Shown: piece after piece, positions 44,281 to 53,579 of the stretch
Numbering within the stretch: position 1 is the first letter of the stretch
Layout of the letters: each line of letters begins with the position of its first letter
DNA from: JAMQPK01 sp963782595
GTDB lineage: Bacteria > Acidobacteriota > Vicinamibacteria > Vicinamibacterales > JAMQPK01
Direction: 5' to 3'
NCBI GenBank assembly: GCA_963782595.1
Contig: CAWAKJ010000001.1
Coordinates: 496,001 to 560,000, forward strand
DNA length: 64,000 bases
Translations under genes and position numbers: made by a program
The notes under the pieces: generated by a model
What the model saw: only the letters and a program-made list of their open reading frames with translations
What the model was told of the DNA's origin: nothing
Databases searched by the model: none

Positions 44281-45490
44281 GAATCAGCAATCCGTCTCGA
44301 AGCTTGGGCTCGAACCACGTCGATTTCGGCGGCATGATCTCGCCGGCGTCGGACACGTCCATCAGTTCCACCATGCTCACCGGGTACATCGAGAACGCCA
44401 CCGCCATCCTTCCGCTGTCAACCAGTTGCTCGAGCGTTCTAGTGCCTTTGATGCCGCCGACGAAATCGATACGCGTGTCGGTGCGCACATCCTGAATGCC
44501 GAGAATCGGGGTTAGCAAACGTTCCTGAAGGAGGTTGCCGTCAAGCCGGTCGATGACAGTGCTGCCGGTGCTGCCGGCGCTGCCGCCGCTTTCGAGATCG
44601 ACGGCATACCAATGTCCGGCCACATACATCGAAACCTCACCCTTCTCAAAAGGTTCGGCCGGCCCCGACTCCATGGCGAAATGCCTCGCGACCTCGCCGA
44701 GGAAGTGTTCCGGTGTCATGCCGTTCAGGTCGCGAACCACGCGGTTGTACGGAAGAATCTGCAACTGATCTGCGGGAAATGCGACGGCCAGAAAGAAACC
44801 CGCTTCGTCCGATTCCCGTAAGGCCTCACGCGCGCGGGCGGCGCTCGCGGCACGATGGTGCCCGTCGGCAATGTAAAGCGCCTCGACCGTCTCGAATGCC
44901 TGGACGAGGGACTGCGCATCTGCAGAATCCACCTGCCAGATCGCGTGGCGGATACCATCGAGCGCAGTGAAGTCGATCAGGGGCTCTCCTGCTGATCGGA
45001 CCCGCCGAGCCACATCTTCGATCTGTCTATTCGGACGATGCGCCAGAAACACAGGGCCTGTCTGCGCGCGCAGCTCGACAATATGCCGGGTGCGATCGTC
45101 TTCCTTGTCCTTCCGCGTGCGCTCGTGTTTCCTGATGAGGTTGGCGTCGTAATCGGCCAGTGAATAGCACGCGGCCACGCCCGTCTGGCCATGGCCTTCG
45201 TGGTCGAGGTGGTAAAGGTACAGAGACGGTTCCATCTCCTGAACGAACGGCGCATCGCGGTTCAACGCGCGATAGTGTTCGGCAGCGGTTCGATAGACCA
45301 GGCTGCCATGCGGATCTGTGCCGTCCGGAAGATCGATCTCGGCGCGGGATACGTGGAGAAAACTCAAGGGATTGCCGGCTGCCAGCGCGCGGGCTTCTTC
45401 CGTATTGACGACATCGTAGGGAACGGCGGCCACGCGCGGAGCCACGGCGGGAACAGGACGAACCGCACGGAAAGGCCGGATGACAGCCAT
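44270..45490 (-). CDS. DUF1015 family protein
   Basis: A 406-residue cytoplasmic protein matching DUF1015 throughout: RPFRAVRPVPAVAPRVAAVP, YDVVNTEEARALA, NPLSFLHVSRAEIDLP, LIRKHERTRKDKEDDRTRH, YIADGHHRAASAARAR and the end MPPKSTWFEPKLRDGL. The family often neighbours serine biosynthesis genes and here overlaps serC. Its biochemical role is not settled; a link to phosphoserine or serine is an inference from position. ATG at 45490 has a GAGG upstream. Confidence 0.9.
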   Translation of the reverse strand: MAVIRPFRAVRPVPAVAPRVAAVPYDVVNTEEARALAAGNPLSFLHVSRAEIDLPDGTDPHGSLVYRTAAEHYRALNRDAPFVQEMEPSLYLYHLDHEGHGQTGVAACYSLADYDANLIRKHERTRKDKEDDRTRHIVELRAQTGPVFLAHRPNRQIEDVARRVRSAGEPLIDFTALDGIRHAIWQVDSADAQSLVQAFETVEALYIADGHHRAASAARAREALRESDEAGFFLAVAFPADQLQILPYNRVVRDLNGMTPEHFLGEVARHFAMESGPAEPFEKGEVSMYVAGHWYAVDLESGGSAGSTGSTVIDRLDGNLLQERLLTPILGIQDVRTDTRIDFVGGIKGTRTLEQLVDSGRMAVAFSMYPVSMVELMDVSDAGEIMPPKSTWFEPKLRDGLLIHEI

Positions 45491-45596
45491 CGCGAACCTC
45501 TAATTATATCGGATATGTCGGAGTGAAGAAAAAGTACGGGAACACGAAGATCACAAAGATAGGAGCCTTAGTGATCCTGTGAGTCCTTATCCCGGC

Positions 45597-46958
45597 TCAG
45601 CGCCGGAAGAACTCGATGAATTGTGCGACGCGATCGCCACGGGTGACGTGCACCTTGAAGATCCGTGGCTTGCCGGGACCGTGCAGCTCGACTTCGTGCA
45701 TGCCGGCCTGGACCTTCAACGTGAGCGGCGTCACGCCGTGAGCCTTTCCGTTGATATTGACAGCGACGCCTTGCGGATTCGACTCGATCACCAGCGTGCC
45801 CGTGTTCGAAAACAGCCATTCGGGCGGTTGAATGAACTGCGCGGCCGTGAACGCACCCGTCATCAAGAGCGCGAGCGCAGCGCCCGACAGAAACTTCCGG
45901 AATCCCGCGCTCACAGGTGTGCGTTGTCTGGCCATCGTGTGTCCCAGCTGAGTAGACTGTCGGGCTTCGACGTCGTAGGCCTGCCGCACGTCGCGGCTGG
46001 GCACAACCGGTGGAGCCGGAGGCTTGACGATAAGAGGCGACAGCTTTGGTAGAGGAGCCGTCACGGCAGGGGGCGAGACCACCATCGGCCTCAGAGGCAC
46101 CGGGGGTCTGGACACCGTCGCGCCGGGCTGGCTGCCGCCAAACGGTTCGAGATCTTTGCGCCTGGGCCGTATTTCCGCCTCTGCAAGCGCGTCGTCCAGT
46201 GCCTTGGAGGCTTCGCCGGCATGAATGAACACGCGGCGCGTGTCCATGTGCAGGGCCTTCAACAGCCACGCGCGGATTGGCTGCGGGACAGAAATGCCTG
46301 ACAGCAGCTCTCCGAGACCTCCCAGCAGCTCAGAGTCGCGCAGCGGGCGACCGGCCAACATCGCCAGGGCAATCATCGCGGCCTGCGCGACATCCACGGG
46401 CCGATCGAGACGGACACCACCTGCAGTCGAGCTGGTCGCCACCCGCATCTCTTTCCAGTACCGTTCGGGCGTGAACCGGAGCTGCTCGATCGCCGCTCCC
46501 AGCACGTAGTCGGCAATGTGGACTCTGCCGTCGGCGAGCACAATGCGTTCGGGCCCGAGCGCGCCGTGCGCGAGTTCGCCGCTCTGCCGATGCAGCTCGG
46601 CAAGGCCGTCGAGGATTTCCTTCAACACGAAGAAGGCCCCGGCCGCCACTGGCTGACCTGTCCTTTCTGCGCGGGTGAGAATGTCCAGGAGCCGCGTCCC
46701 CCCGACCACATCGTGAACCAGGCTGATCGTCGTCAACCGTCCTGGTACTCGAACGATGTTTCGAAGGGTGAGAAACGACGGATGATTGAACTTTTCAACC
46801 AGCCAGATGCGTTCGTTGAGGGCAAATTCGAACGACGGAATCGATGTCAGCTCCGTCCGAATGAGCAGCGACTCGTGAGTCGGACGGCCTTGGTGATCGC
46901 GAATCAGCAGCCGGTCGCCCAGTCCATCTCTGAACAGAACCTCATCCGAAGCAGACAT
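45597..46958 (-). CDS. membrane pseudokinase with PEGA domain
   Basis: A 453-residue protein. Residues 1-270 resemble the serine/threonine kinase fold (IWLVEKFNHPSFLTLRNIVR, ILDGLAELHRQ), but the catalytic loop HRDLKPxN is HGALGPERI and DFG is ADY, so phosphotransfer is unlikely. A Pro-rich linker (about 280-345) leads to a membrane helix (FLSGAALALLMTGAFTAAQF) and a C-terminal PEGA domain (GTLVIESNPQGVAVNINGKA) outside the membrane. PEGA domains are often fused to surface or S-layer-like proteins. ATG at 46958 is chosen over GTG at 46982 because neither has a good ribosome site and the ATG is closest to the fold. Confidence 0.8.
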   Translation of the reverse strand: MSASDEVLFRDGLGDRLLIRDHQGRPTHESLLIRTELTSIPSFEFALNERIWLVEKFNHPSFLTLRNIVRVPGRLTTISLVHDVVGGTRLLDILTRAERTGQPVAAGAFFVLKEILDGLAELHRQSGELAHGALGPERIVLADGRVHIADYVLGAAIEQLRFTPERYWKEMRVATSSTAGGVRLDRPVDVAQAAMIALAMLAGRPLRDSELLGGLGELLSGISVPQPIRAWLLKALHMDTRRVFIHAGEASKALDDALAEAEIRPRRKDLEPFGGSQPGATVSRPPVPLRPMVVSPPAVTAPLPKLSPLIVKPPAPPVVPSRDVRQAYDVEARQSTQLGHTMARQRTPVSAGFRKFLSGAALALLMTGAFTAAQFIQPPEWLFSNTGTLVIESNPQGVAVNINGKAHGVTPLTLKVQAGMHEVELHGPGKPRIFKVHVTRGDRVAQFIEFFRR

Positions 46959-47061
46959 CGACTTTACGGCAGACACGTCCACAGACGCGGTACAGCGGAA
47001 TCCGTGCCCGACGTCGATCGGACTTTTCCGGCCAGAAACAGCGGATTTGCCCGAGCCCAGG

Positions 47062-48816
47062 TTACAAGGCGGGACGCGGGCTGACGCTTTTGTAAGCGAT
47101 TGTCACCGCGTGAAACCCCCGCACGGAATTGAGGAGATAGCACGTGGACGCCAACGACAGCTCTTCGATGGTTATCGGTCGCTCGCGAACGCGGCGTTCG
47201 TCGATCAGGTGCGCGCGGAGCGTGCCGGGAAGCAGCCCGCATTCAATCGGCGGCGTCAGCAACTCCCCACCAATGTCGACGGCAATGTTGGCGATCGTTG
47301 ATTCGGTCACTTCACCGCGATCGTTGAACAGGACCACATCGGCATATCCGGGTCGCGCAGCGACCGCTTCTTCGTACACCGCGCGGTTCGTGGTCTTGTG
47401 ATACAGGAACGGATTCGCCCGATCGATCGGCTCTGCTGCAAGCGCGACGGCGCCGTATCCCTGGTTCACGTCGTGCGGCCTCGCATCGATCGCGACCGCC
47501 CCACGACGCGAGCAGAGGAGTCGAACGCGATGCGGTGCTCGAGCCAGATCGGCCGCATGACGCTCCAGGCTGTCACGAACGTGGAGCACATCGACCTCAA
47601 ACCCGAAATAGTCGGCAGACTGCAGCAATCGCTTCAGGTGCCGGCCGAGCAGCAGATACCCGGCTTCGGGCATCCACAGCAACGTTTCGAGCAGGTCGAA
47701 CGATGGGGGCATGGCCGAAAGCACTCTCGACTTGATCCGGCTTTCGTTCCATTCGTCTTCAGGATCCGAGTCGGCCACGATGCCGCCACCGATGCCGTAC
47801 TCCGCGTCCCGCGTCGACGTGTTCACGAGAAGGGTGCGAATCGCAACGTTGAACTGCGCTCGCCCGCCGGGATCGACAAAGCCGATCGTACCGGTGTAGA
47901 CGCGCCGTGGTGAGCACTCGACGCCGGCAATGATGTCCATCGTGCGCGCCTTGGGCGTCCCGGTGATGGAGGCGGCCGGGAAGAGCGCAGACATCACCTC
48001 GACAAGCGATGCGTCGGTTTCCGCCGACACGGTCGAGGTGAGCTGCAACACCGTGGGATAACGTTCCACGTCGAACAGGTTTGTCGCACGCACGCTGCCG
48101 GCGCGCGCCACGCGGCCGAGGTCGTTGCGAACCATGTCGACGATCATCACGTTCTCTGAACGCTCCTTCTCCGACTCCCGCAACCGCCTGGCCTGATCCA
48201 GATCCTGCTCGAACCATAGCCCGCGCGCGGCCGTCCCCTTCATCGGTCTCGATTCGATCTGGGCGCCGGCACGGTGGAAGAACAGCTCGGGGGAAGCGCT
48301 GCAAACGACCCAGTCGCCGGTGTCGATGTAGGCGCCGAAAGGCGGCCTGTGCGCATCGGCGAGCCGCAGGAAGAGGTCAAATGGATTCGATTGAAGGCGG
48401 GTGCGCAGGCGGTACGTGTAGTTCACCTGATAGGTGTCGCCGCTCCGAATCAGCTCCTGAAGTTCGTCGAACACCTCCTGGTAGTGGGCTTCCGACACCG
48501 ATGCTTCCCAGTACTCGTCATGAACGAGGCCGGCCGGACCAAAGTCGTCCAGCGAGCGCTCGTGCACACCGTCGAACAGTCCGAACCAGAGCAGGGGAAA
48601 CCCGTCACCCGCGCGGGTCTTCAGGGCCGCGTCGAAGGCTGGGGCGGCCTCATACGACAGAAATCCAGACGCGTATCGCTGGTGGCTGACGCATTCGCGC
48701 TCGACTCTGCGGAGCGCGGGGAGGACCTCGTCAACCTGTGTCGCGATGACCACCTCCGAAGGCCGCTCGAAAAGCCGCCACTTTCCGGAGGAGGCATCGC
48801 GAACAATCACGGTCAA
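47062..48816 (-). CDS. pabB: aminodeoxychorismate synthase component I fused to aminodeoxychorismate lyase
   Basis: A 584-residue fusion for p-aminobenzoate, hence folate. The N-terminal 370 residues are PabB: DTYQVNYTYRLR, SASPELFF, SRPMKGTAARG, ENVMIVDMVRNDLGRV and FPAASITGTPKARTM. The C-terminal part is PabC, a PLP lyase releasing pyruvate: FLYHKTTNRAVYEEA with the lysine, and VLFNDRGEVTESTIANI. The start is TTG at 48816, overlapping the malQ stop (TTGA); a GTG six bases later is an alternative. No separate glutamine amidotransferase (PabA) is in the window. Confidence 0.92.
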   Translation of the reverse strand: MTVIVRDASSGKWRLFERPSEVVIATQVDEVLPALRRVERECVSHQRYASGFLSYEAAPAFDAALKTRAGDGFPLLWFGLFDGVHERSLDDFGPAGLVHDEYWEASVSEAHYQEVFDELQELIRSGDTYQVNYTYRLRTRLQSNPFDLFLRLADAHRPPFGAYIDTGDWVVCSASPELFFHRAGAQIESRPMKGTAARGLWFEQDLDQARRLRESEKERSENVMIVDMVRNDLGRVARAGSVRATNLFDVERYPTVLQLTSTVSAETDASLVEVMSALFPAASITGTPKARTMDIIAGVECSPRRVYTGTIGFVDPGGRAQFNVAIRTLLVNTSTRDAEYGIGGGIVADSDPEDEWNESRIKSRVLSAMPPSFDLLETLLWMPEAGYLLLGRHLKRLLQSADYFGFEVDVLHVRDSLERHAADLARAPHRVRLLCSRRGAVAIDARPHDVNQGYGAVALAAEPIDRANPFLYHKTTNRAVYEEAVAARPGYADVVLFNDRGEVTESTIANIAVDIGGELLTPPIECGLLPGTLRAHLIDERRVRERPITIEELSLASTCYLLNSVRGFHAVTIAYKSVSPRPAL

Positions 48817-50324
48817 TCGTCGGTCTCCAACTGAGGATGCCAGCGTCCCGTGCGACGACTCCACCCGGCAAGCCGATTGGCGCGCTCGACCGCCTCCGCC
48901 TGCTGGCCGAGGAAATCGACAGGCCAGGGCAGCACGTATGTCCAGTTTGCGTCGCTGATGGTCGCCGGGTGATTGATGCGATCGGGCCAACCGAAGACGT
49001 CCTGGATCGGCAGCAGAACGAGATCCGATCCGGCGTCGTAGATTCGGTTGAGCAGAATGTCGCGGACGACGCCATCAAATCGCGATGCGTCCGACCCGAA
49101 GCGCTTACGCTCTGAGGCGGTCAGCGATTCCCACCAGACCGCCACGGTCTCGGTGTCGTGCGTCCCGGTCATGGCCACAGACAAGGGCGGAAACACCGCC
49201 GGATCGAGAGGCTCCCAGCGAAGTACTTTGTATCCGGGCAGGCCGAGCCGTGTGATCGACGCGCGTACGAAATCCGGAACAGTTCCGAGATCTTCGACGC
49301 TCACATCGGCCGCCGTCGCCATCATGATCCGCAGCACGGCCTCACCCAGTTCGATCTGCGCGGGCTCCTCTGCCGGCATGAAGCACGCGAGGCGTCCGCC
49401 ATTGGGCCGAACATATGTGCGATAGAAGCCCACGAGATGGTCGACGCGAAATCCGTCGTAGAGCGCGGCCTGGCGTCGCGCGCGCATCCGGAGCCACTCG
49501 AAGTCGTTCGCGCGCACCCTGTCCCAGTTGTACGGCGGGAGGCCCCACTCCTGCCCGGTTTCGCTGAATGCATCCGGCGGCGTGCCGACAGAGGCATCGA
49601 GCAGGAAGTCGTCCTTCCGGCTCCAGACATCGGCGCTGTCGAGCGTCACCATGAACGGAAAATCGCCCAGAATCTCGACGCCCTCGGTGCCCATGCGAAC
49701 CGACTGCCACTGCTCGGCGGCGATCCATTGGACGTACTGATAGAAGAGAATGTCGCGCGACAGCTCGGCGCGAGCACTCGTGAGCGCCGATGGCTCTCGA
49801 TCGCGAAGCGCTGCCGGCCACTTGGTCCACGGCTGTTCGCCGGCGTGCGCGCGCAAGGCACGATAGAGACTGTATTCGTCGAGCCACCACGATTCGGCCG
49901 CCACGTACGAGCGAAGCATGGCGGCCTTGTCCGTGTCGGGCAGCCACTCGTTCTGAAAGAACCGGTCGAAGGAGGCCCTCAGGGCTCGGCTCTTCAGCCC
50001 GCGCACGGCCTTGTAGTCGATTGCAGGCGCGCGCCGAACCAACTCGAGCTCGTGCTTCCAGACATCCTCAAACACCTCGCCGTCGTCCATCATCCAGATG
50101 CTGATGAACTGCGGATCGATCGCCATCGCGCTCAGCGCCGAGTAGGGCGACGATTCTGACGGCGCCAGCTCGTTGAGCGGAAGAATCTGAAGCACGGACT
50201 GGCACGCGGCGCGCAGCCAGTTGGCCATGAGGGGGATGTCGCCGATCTCACCGATTCCCCAACTGCGCGTCGAGCGGAGAGAAAACAGCGGAACGCTGAT
50301 ACCTGCGCGACGCAGATGCATCAT
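48813..50324 (-). CDS. malQ: 4-alpha-glucanotransferase (amylomaltase)
   Basis: A 503-residue GH77 enzyme that moves alpha-1,4-glucan segments in glycogen or maltodextrin metabolism. It starts RRAGISVPLFSLRSTRSWGI followed by GE, has ILPLNELAPSESSPYSALSA, the nucleophile region YDGFRVDHLVGFYRTY, the acid/base SVEDLGTVPDFVR, and the transition-state region TGTHDTETVAVWW. It is translationally coupled on both sides (ATGA with the aminotransferase, TTGA with pabB), an unrelated trio by function. Confidence 0.94.
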   Translation of the reverse strand: MMHLRRAGISVPLFSLRSTRSWGIGEIGDIPLMANWLRAACQSVLQILPLNELAPSESSPYSALSAMAIDPQFISIWMMDDGEVFEDVWKHELELVRRAPAIDYKAVRGLKSRALRASFDRFFQNEWLPDTDKAAMLRSYVAAESWWLDEYSLYRALRAHAGEQPWTKWPAALRDREPSALTSARAELSRDILFYQYVQWIAAEQWQSVRMGTEGVEILGDFPFMVTLDSADVWSRKDDFLLDASVGTPPDAFSETGQEWGLPPYNWDRVRANDFEWLRMRARRQAALYDGFRVDHLVGFYRTYVRPNGGRLACFMPAEEPAQIELGEAVLRIMMATAADVSVEDLGTVPDFVRASITRLGLPGYKVLRWEPLDPAVFPPLSVAMTGTHDTETVAVWWESLTASERKRFGSDASRFDGVVRDILLNRIYDAGSDLVLLPIQDVFGWPDRINHPATISDANWTYVLPWPVDFLGQQAEAVERANRLAGWSRRTGRWHPQLETDD

Positions 50325-51499
50325 CGAAGGTGGCCGATCTCGCGGAAGAGCGCCTCCGCGGCGGCGGCAAACACCTCGGCTTCCGGCAGCAGGCTGATCA
50401 CGAGGAACGCCTCTCGCTCGAAATCGAAGAAGTACCCAGGGTGCACGAGAACGCCGGTTCGATCGAGCAAGTCGAGCACGATCATCTCTTCAGGTTGAAT
50501 GGCCGGCACCTGCACCACGGCGTACCATCCCGCTTCGACCGGCATCACCGAGCAGGCCGGGCAAGCCGCCGCTGCTGTGACGAGCCTCGCATAGTTCTCA
50601 CACACCCGCCGCTGAATCTGCGCGCGAACGGCAACGCCCGACCTCAACAGCTCCGGCGCAGCGACCTGGACCGGGGTCGAAACCGACAGGTACGCGTCGC
50701 AGATGGTTTCCAGGCGATCGACCGCCTCTTCCGCCACTCTACTCGGGCCGCCGATACCAATCCATCCCAGCTTCACCTGAGGCAATCCTACAGACTTCGA
50801 CAGTCCTCCGAGCGCAAAGGTGAGCGCCGTCTGCTGCCGAAGAACGCTGACCGGTCGCGAACCCGACACCGGATAGTCGGCAAACACCTCGTCCGCGATG
50901 AGCGCAAGGCGATGCTCGCGCGCAAGGGACGCGAGGGATGCGAGCTCGGCGTCATCGACGACCGATCCAGTCGGGTTGTTGGGGCTGACCACAACAATGG
51001 CTCGTATCCGCTTTCCACCCGGCGCAGACAACTTTTCCTGCAGCGCATGGACGTCGACCGTCCAGCGACCATGAAATTCCAGACCGTAGTGATCCAATGA
51101 AACGCCGTCCAGCTCGGTCAGGTGCTCGACGAGTGGGTAGCTCGGCCGCGGCGCAAGCACGGTGTCGCCCGGATCGCACAGCAACTTGAACAACAGAGAA
51201 TAGGCTTCGCTCGTGCTGGCGGTCAGTACGATTTGGTTCGGCGGCACGGCGGTGCCTTTGCGGGCGAAGTCGTCCGACACGGCGTGTCGTGCGGAATCGA
51301 GTCCGAATGCCGCGGGCTCATAACAGAGGGCCCTGGGCTGAGCGAGCGGCTGGAGCAATCCCGGCGGGTACGTGAAGCCCGCGCGCGTCGGATTGGACAG
51401 TGTGAGATCGACGATCGGAAGGCCCGTCGAGCGGCGTCGCTCGAGCGCAAGAGCAAGCCGATTGCGGTCAGACGGCTGCCGGAGACGCGAGGAAAACAT
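50321..51499 (-). CDS. PLP-dependent class I/II aminotransferase
   Basis: A 392-residue fold-type I aminotransferase. Visible are DLTLSNPTRAGFTYP, ASTSEAYSLLFKLL, the cofactor-binding VVSPNNPTGSVVDD and ALIADEVFADYP, and the PLP lysine in GGLSKSVGLPQVKLGWIG. The substrate is unknown; the sequence is of the aspartate/alanine-like subgroup. ATG at 51499 shares its A with the TAA of the M49 gene (TAATG) and its end overlaps malQ. Confidence 0.9.
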   Translation of the reverse strand: MFSSRLRQPSDRNRLALALERRRSTGLPIVDLTLSNPTRAGFTYPPGLLQPLAQPRALCYEPAAFGLDSARHAVSDDFARKGTAVPPNQIVLTASTSEAYSLLFKLLCDPGDTVLAPRPSYPLVEHLTELDGVSLDHYGLEFHGRWTVDVHALQEKLSAPGGKRIRAIVVVSPNNPTGSVVDDAELASLASLAREHRLALIADEVFADYPVSGSRPVSVLRQQTALTFALGGLSKSVGLPQVKLGWIGIGGPSRVAEEAVDRLETICDAYLSVSTPVQVAAPELLRSGVAVRAQIQRRVCENYARLVTAAAACPACSVMPVEAGWYAVVQVPAIQPEEMIVLDLLDRTGVLVHPGYFFDFEREAFLVISLLPEAEVFAAAAEALFREIGHLR

Positions 51500-53571
51500 T
51501 ATTGACGCGCTGACGCGCGGAACTCCTCGCGGCTGGCCCTGGTCGCCTCCGAGTAGTCGAGCATCTGACGGGTCAGATCCTGTGGATAGGTGATCTTCAC
51601 ATCCCGAAGCACGCCATCGGCCCCGTAGATCGGCTCGAGTCTCGGCTGTACAAACCCGGTGTACGACGGCAACTTCAGCCTATCGACCCGTGCGACGATC
51701 TCGTCGCGCAGCGCCGGGTCGAAGTAGATGCCGTGCTGCTCGAACAGCGCCTTCGCGGCGGGATAGTCCCCCTCGGATTTGATTCGCTGCACCTCGGCGA
51801 GCAGTCGTGCAACACCGGCGCGAAACGCTTTCGCGTCGACCATCACATTGTAGGTCTTCCCATCGCGGACACGTCTTTCGATCGCCTTCGTATTCGTGAT
51901 CAGCCAATTGATGATCATCTGGCGATTGCGCATGTGGTCTTCTTCGATCGTCCTGCCGTCGCGGATTCGCCGCAACTGAACGAGTGCCGTGCGCGCGTAG
52001 TTCTCGTATTCGGCGCGAACGACCGCGTCGTGGTCGTCTGCGCCTATCAGGCCCATCTCGACCATCTTGGGATCCGGCAGAAAATACAGAGCCACCAGAT
52101 CCGCCCGCGCTTCTTCCACGGCCGAATATTGTTCCTTCAGCGAGGTCTGCGGCGTGCACCCGAGATTGTGGTTGAGCCGGCCCGAGGCATGGCCGATGAC
52201 TTCGTGCAGATCGGTGGCAAGCTCGTGCGCAAACCCCTGCCATTTCTTCGCACGCGCCGTCTCCTCGGCCGACCATGAGAACTCGGTGCGAAAGCCTTCG
52301 TCCATCGATCGATCGTAGGCCTCGTTGACGTTCGCGATCGAAACGGACTTGCTGCCGTATTTCTCCCTGACTTCCTGCTCGTTCGGCAGATTGATCCCGA
52401 CCGGCGTAATGGGCCCGGCATCTCCGGTTTCGATGACGACGTCGATGATGTTGGCGGTGACACCCCGGACGTCTTCCTTGCAGTACTTCGGATCCCACGG
52501 CATGTGGTTCTCGAACCACTGCGCTTCGGCAGCCAGTTTCTGGATGGCAGCCGTCTTGGTGGGGTTCACGTAATACACGAGCGCCTCCCAGGCGCCCTTC
52601 ATGCCGCGCGCGTCGAGATACACCTCCGTAAAGCCGTTGATCGTGTCGACCGGCGAGGCCGTATCAGCTACCCAGGCGATGTCATAGGCGCGACGGTCGC
52701 GTTCTTCCCCGGTCCGATACCACTGGATGAGCGCGCCGAGCGCTTTGGCCATCGGCGCGGTCGCATGCGGGATGGCCGCCTCGAGATGTCGCACGATCTC
52801 GCGTATCTGCGCATCGTACCGGCCGCCAACCCGGTAGACCTCTTCGACGATTTTTCCGTTCCTCTTGACCAGCCGCGAGTTGAGCGGATACCGCTCGTTA
52901 AAGTTTTCGAGATCCCTGGCAGTCACGCCCACATACAGGTTGTTGGCGCTGGACGAGACGATGTCGTGGCCGGCTGCTGGCGTTTTGGTCGTCACCGACG
53001 GATCAACCGAGGCGTCGAAGAACATCGGCTTCAGACGCGCCAGCAGCTGATCGAGCGACTCGTCCCTGCGCAGCGGGAATTTCGCGCCCCGTGCCGCCGC
53101 GCCGTGCGCCGCCGCTGCAAGCTGCTCCGGCGTGCACTTCAGAAGGAACTTCCTTGCCGTCAGGTTGTTGTACGGACCCGTATTGATCCAGAACAACTTC
53201 GTGAAACGCTGGAGTTCGGCGATTGTCCCGGGATCGCCGGTGGGGTGCGTGATGATGGCCTCGAGCACGTCCCGCATGTCGAGGCTGTGCGCGTACCGCT
53301 GGTCGTAAAAAATGTCGCGGCCCGCAATGGCCGCCTGATACAGATGCCACGTCAGAATGCGCTCGTTGGCCGGCAGCGCGTCGAACCCGTCGGCGTACAG
53401 CTGCACGACCGCCGCTTCGTCCACGCGTTCGAGCAGGTACTTGCGGTTGGACGGCGGGTCTTGCACTTCAAGACCCGCCCTACTTGGTTCAACACTACGC
53501 GAATCTGGAGACGCTCCAGAGCACGACATCGACATGGCTGCAGCGGTCATGATGACCAACCCCCTCAACAT
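51499..53571 (-). CDS. M49-family (dipeptidyl-peptidase III-like) lipoprotein
   Basis: A 690-residue zinc peptidase. The family HExxxH site appears as TDLHEVIGHASGRLNHNLG, and the third ligand region as AVEEARADLVALYF. An N-terminal lipoprotein signal (LVIMTAAAMSMSC) places it in the envelope. Just after it, residues 30-40 (AGLEVQDPP) are encoded by a palindromic repeat also found in several intergenic regions, so this linker is repeat-derived. It probably removes dipeptides from peptide N-termini. ATG at 53571 is 8 bases from the stop of the upstream nuclease gene. Confidence 0.9.
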   Translation of the reverse strand: MLRGLVIMTAAAMSMSCSGASPDSRSVEPSRAGLEVQDPPSNRKYLLERVDEAAVVQLYADGFDALPANERILTWHLYQAAIAGRDIFYDQRYAHSLDMRDVLEAIITHPTGDPGTIAELQRFTKLFWINTGPYNNLTARKFLLKCTPEQLAAAAHGAAARGAKFPLRRDESLDQLLARLKPMFFDASVDPSVTTKTPAAGHDIVSSSANNLYVGVTARDLENFNERYPLNSRLVKRNGKIVEEVYRVGGRYDAQIREIVRHLEAAIPHATAPMAKALGALIQWYRTGEERDRRAYDIAWVADTASPVDTINGFTEVYLDARGMKGAWEALVYYVNPTKTAAIQKLAAEAQWFENHMPWDPKYCKEDVRGVTANIIDVVIETGDAGPITPVGINLPNEQEVREKYGSKSVSIANVNEAYDRSMDEGFRTEFSWSAEETARAKKWQGFAHELATDLHEVIGHASGRLNHNLGCTPQTSLKEQYSAVEEARADLVALYFLPDPKMVEMGLIGADDHDAVVRAEYENYARTALVQLRRIRDGRTIEEDHMRNRQMIINWLITNTKAIERRVRDGKTYNVMVDAKAFRAGVARLLAEVQRIKSEGDYPAAKALFEQHGIYFDPALRDEIVARVDRLKLPSYTGFVQPRLEPIYGADGVLRDVKITYPQDLTRQMLDYSEATRASREEFRASARQ
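53453..53484. repeat. in-frame GGCGGGTCTT palindrome in the M49 gene
   Basis: GGCGGGTCTTGCACTTCAAG followed by ACCCGCCCTACT is the same element as at 3850, 22498, 62576 and 63609. Here it lies inside the coding sequence just after the lipoprotein signal peptide, with the frame open through it. Confidence 0.88.
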
Positions 53572-53579
53572 CTACCCGT

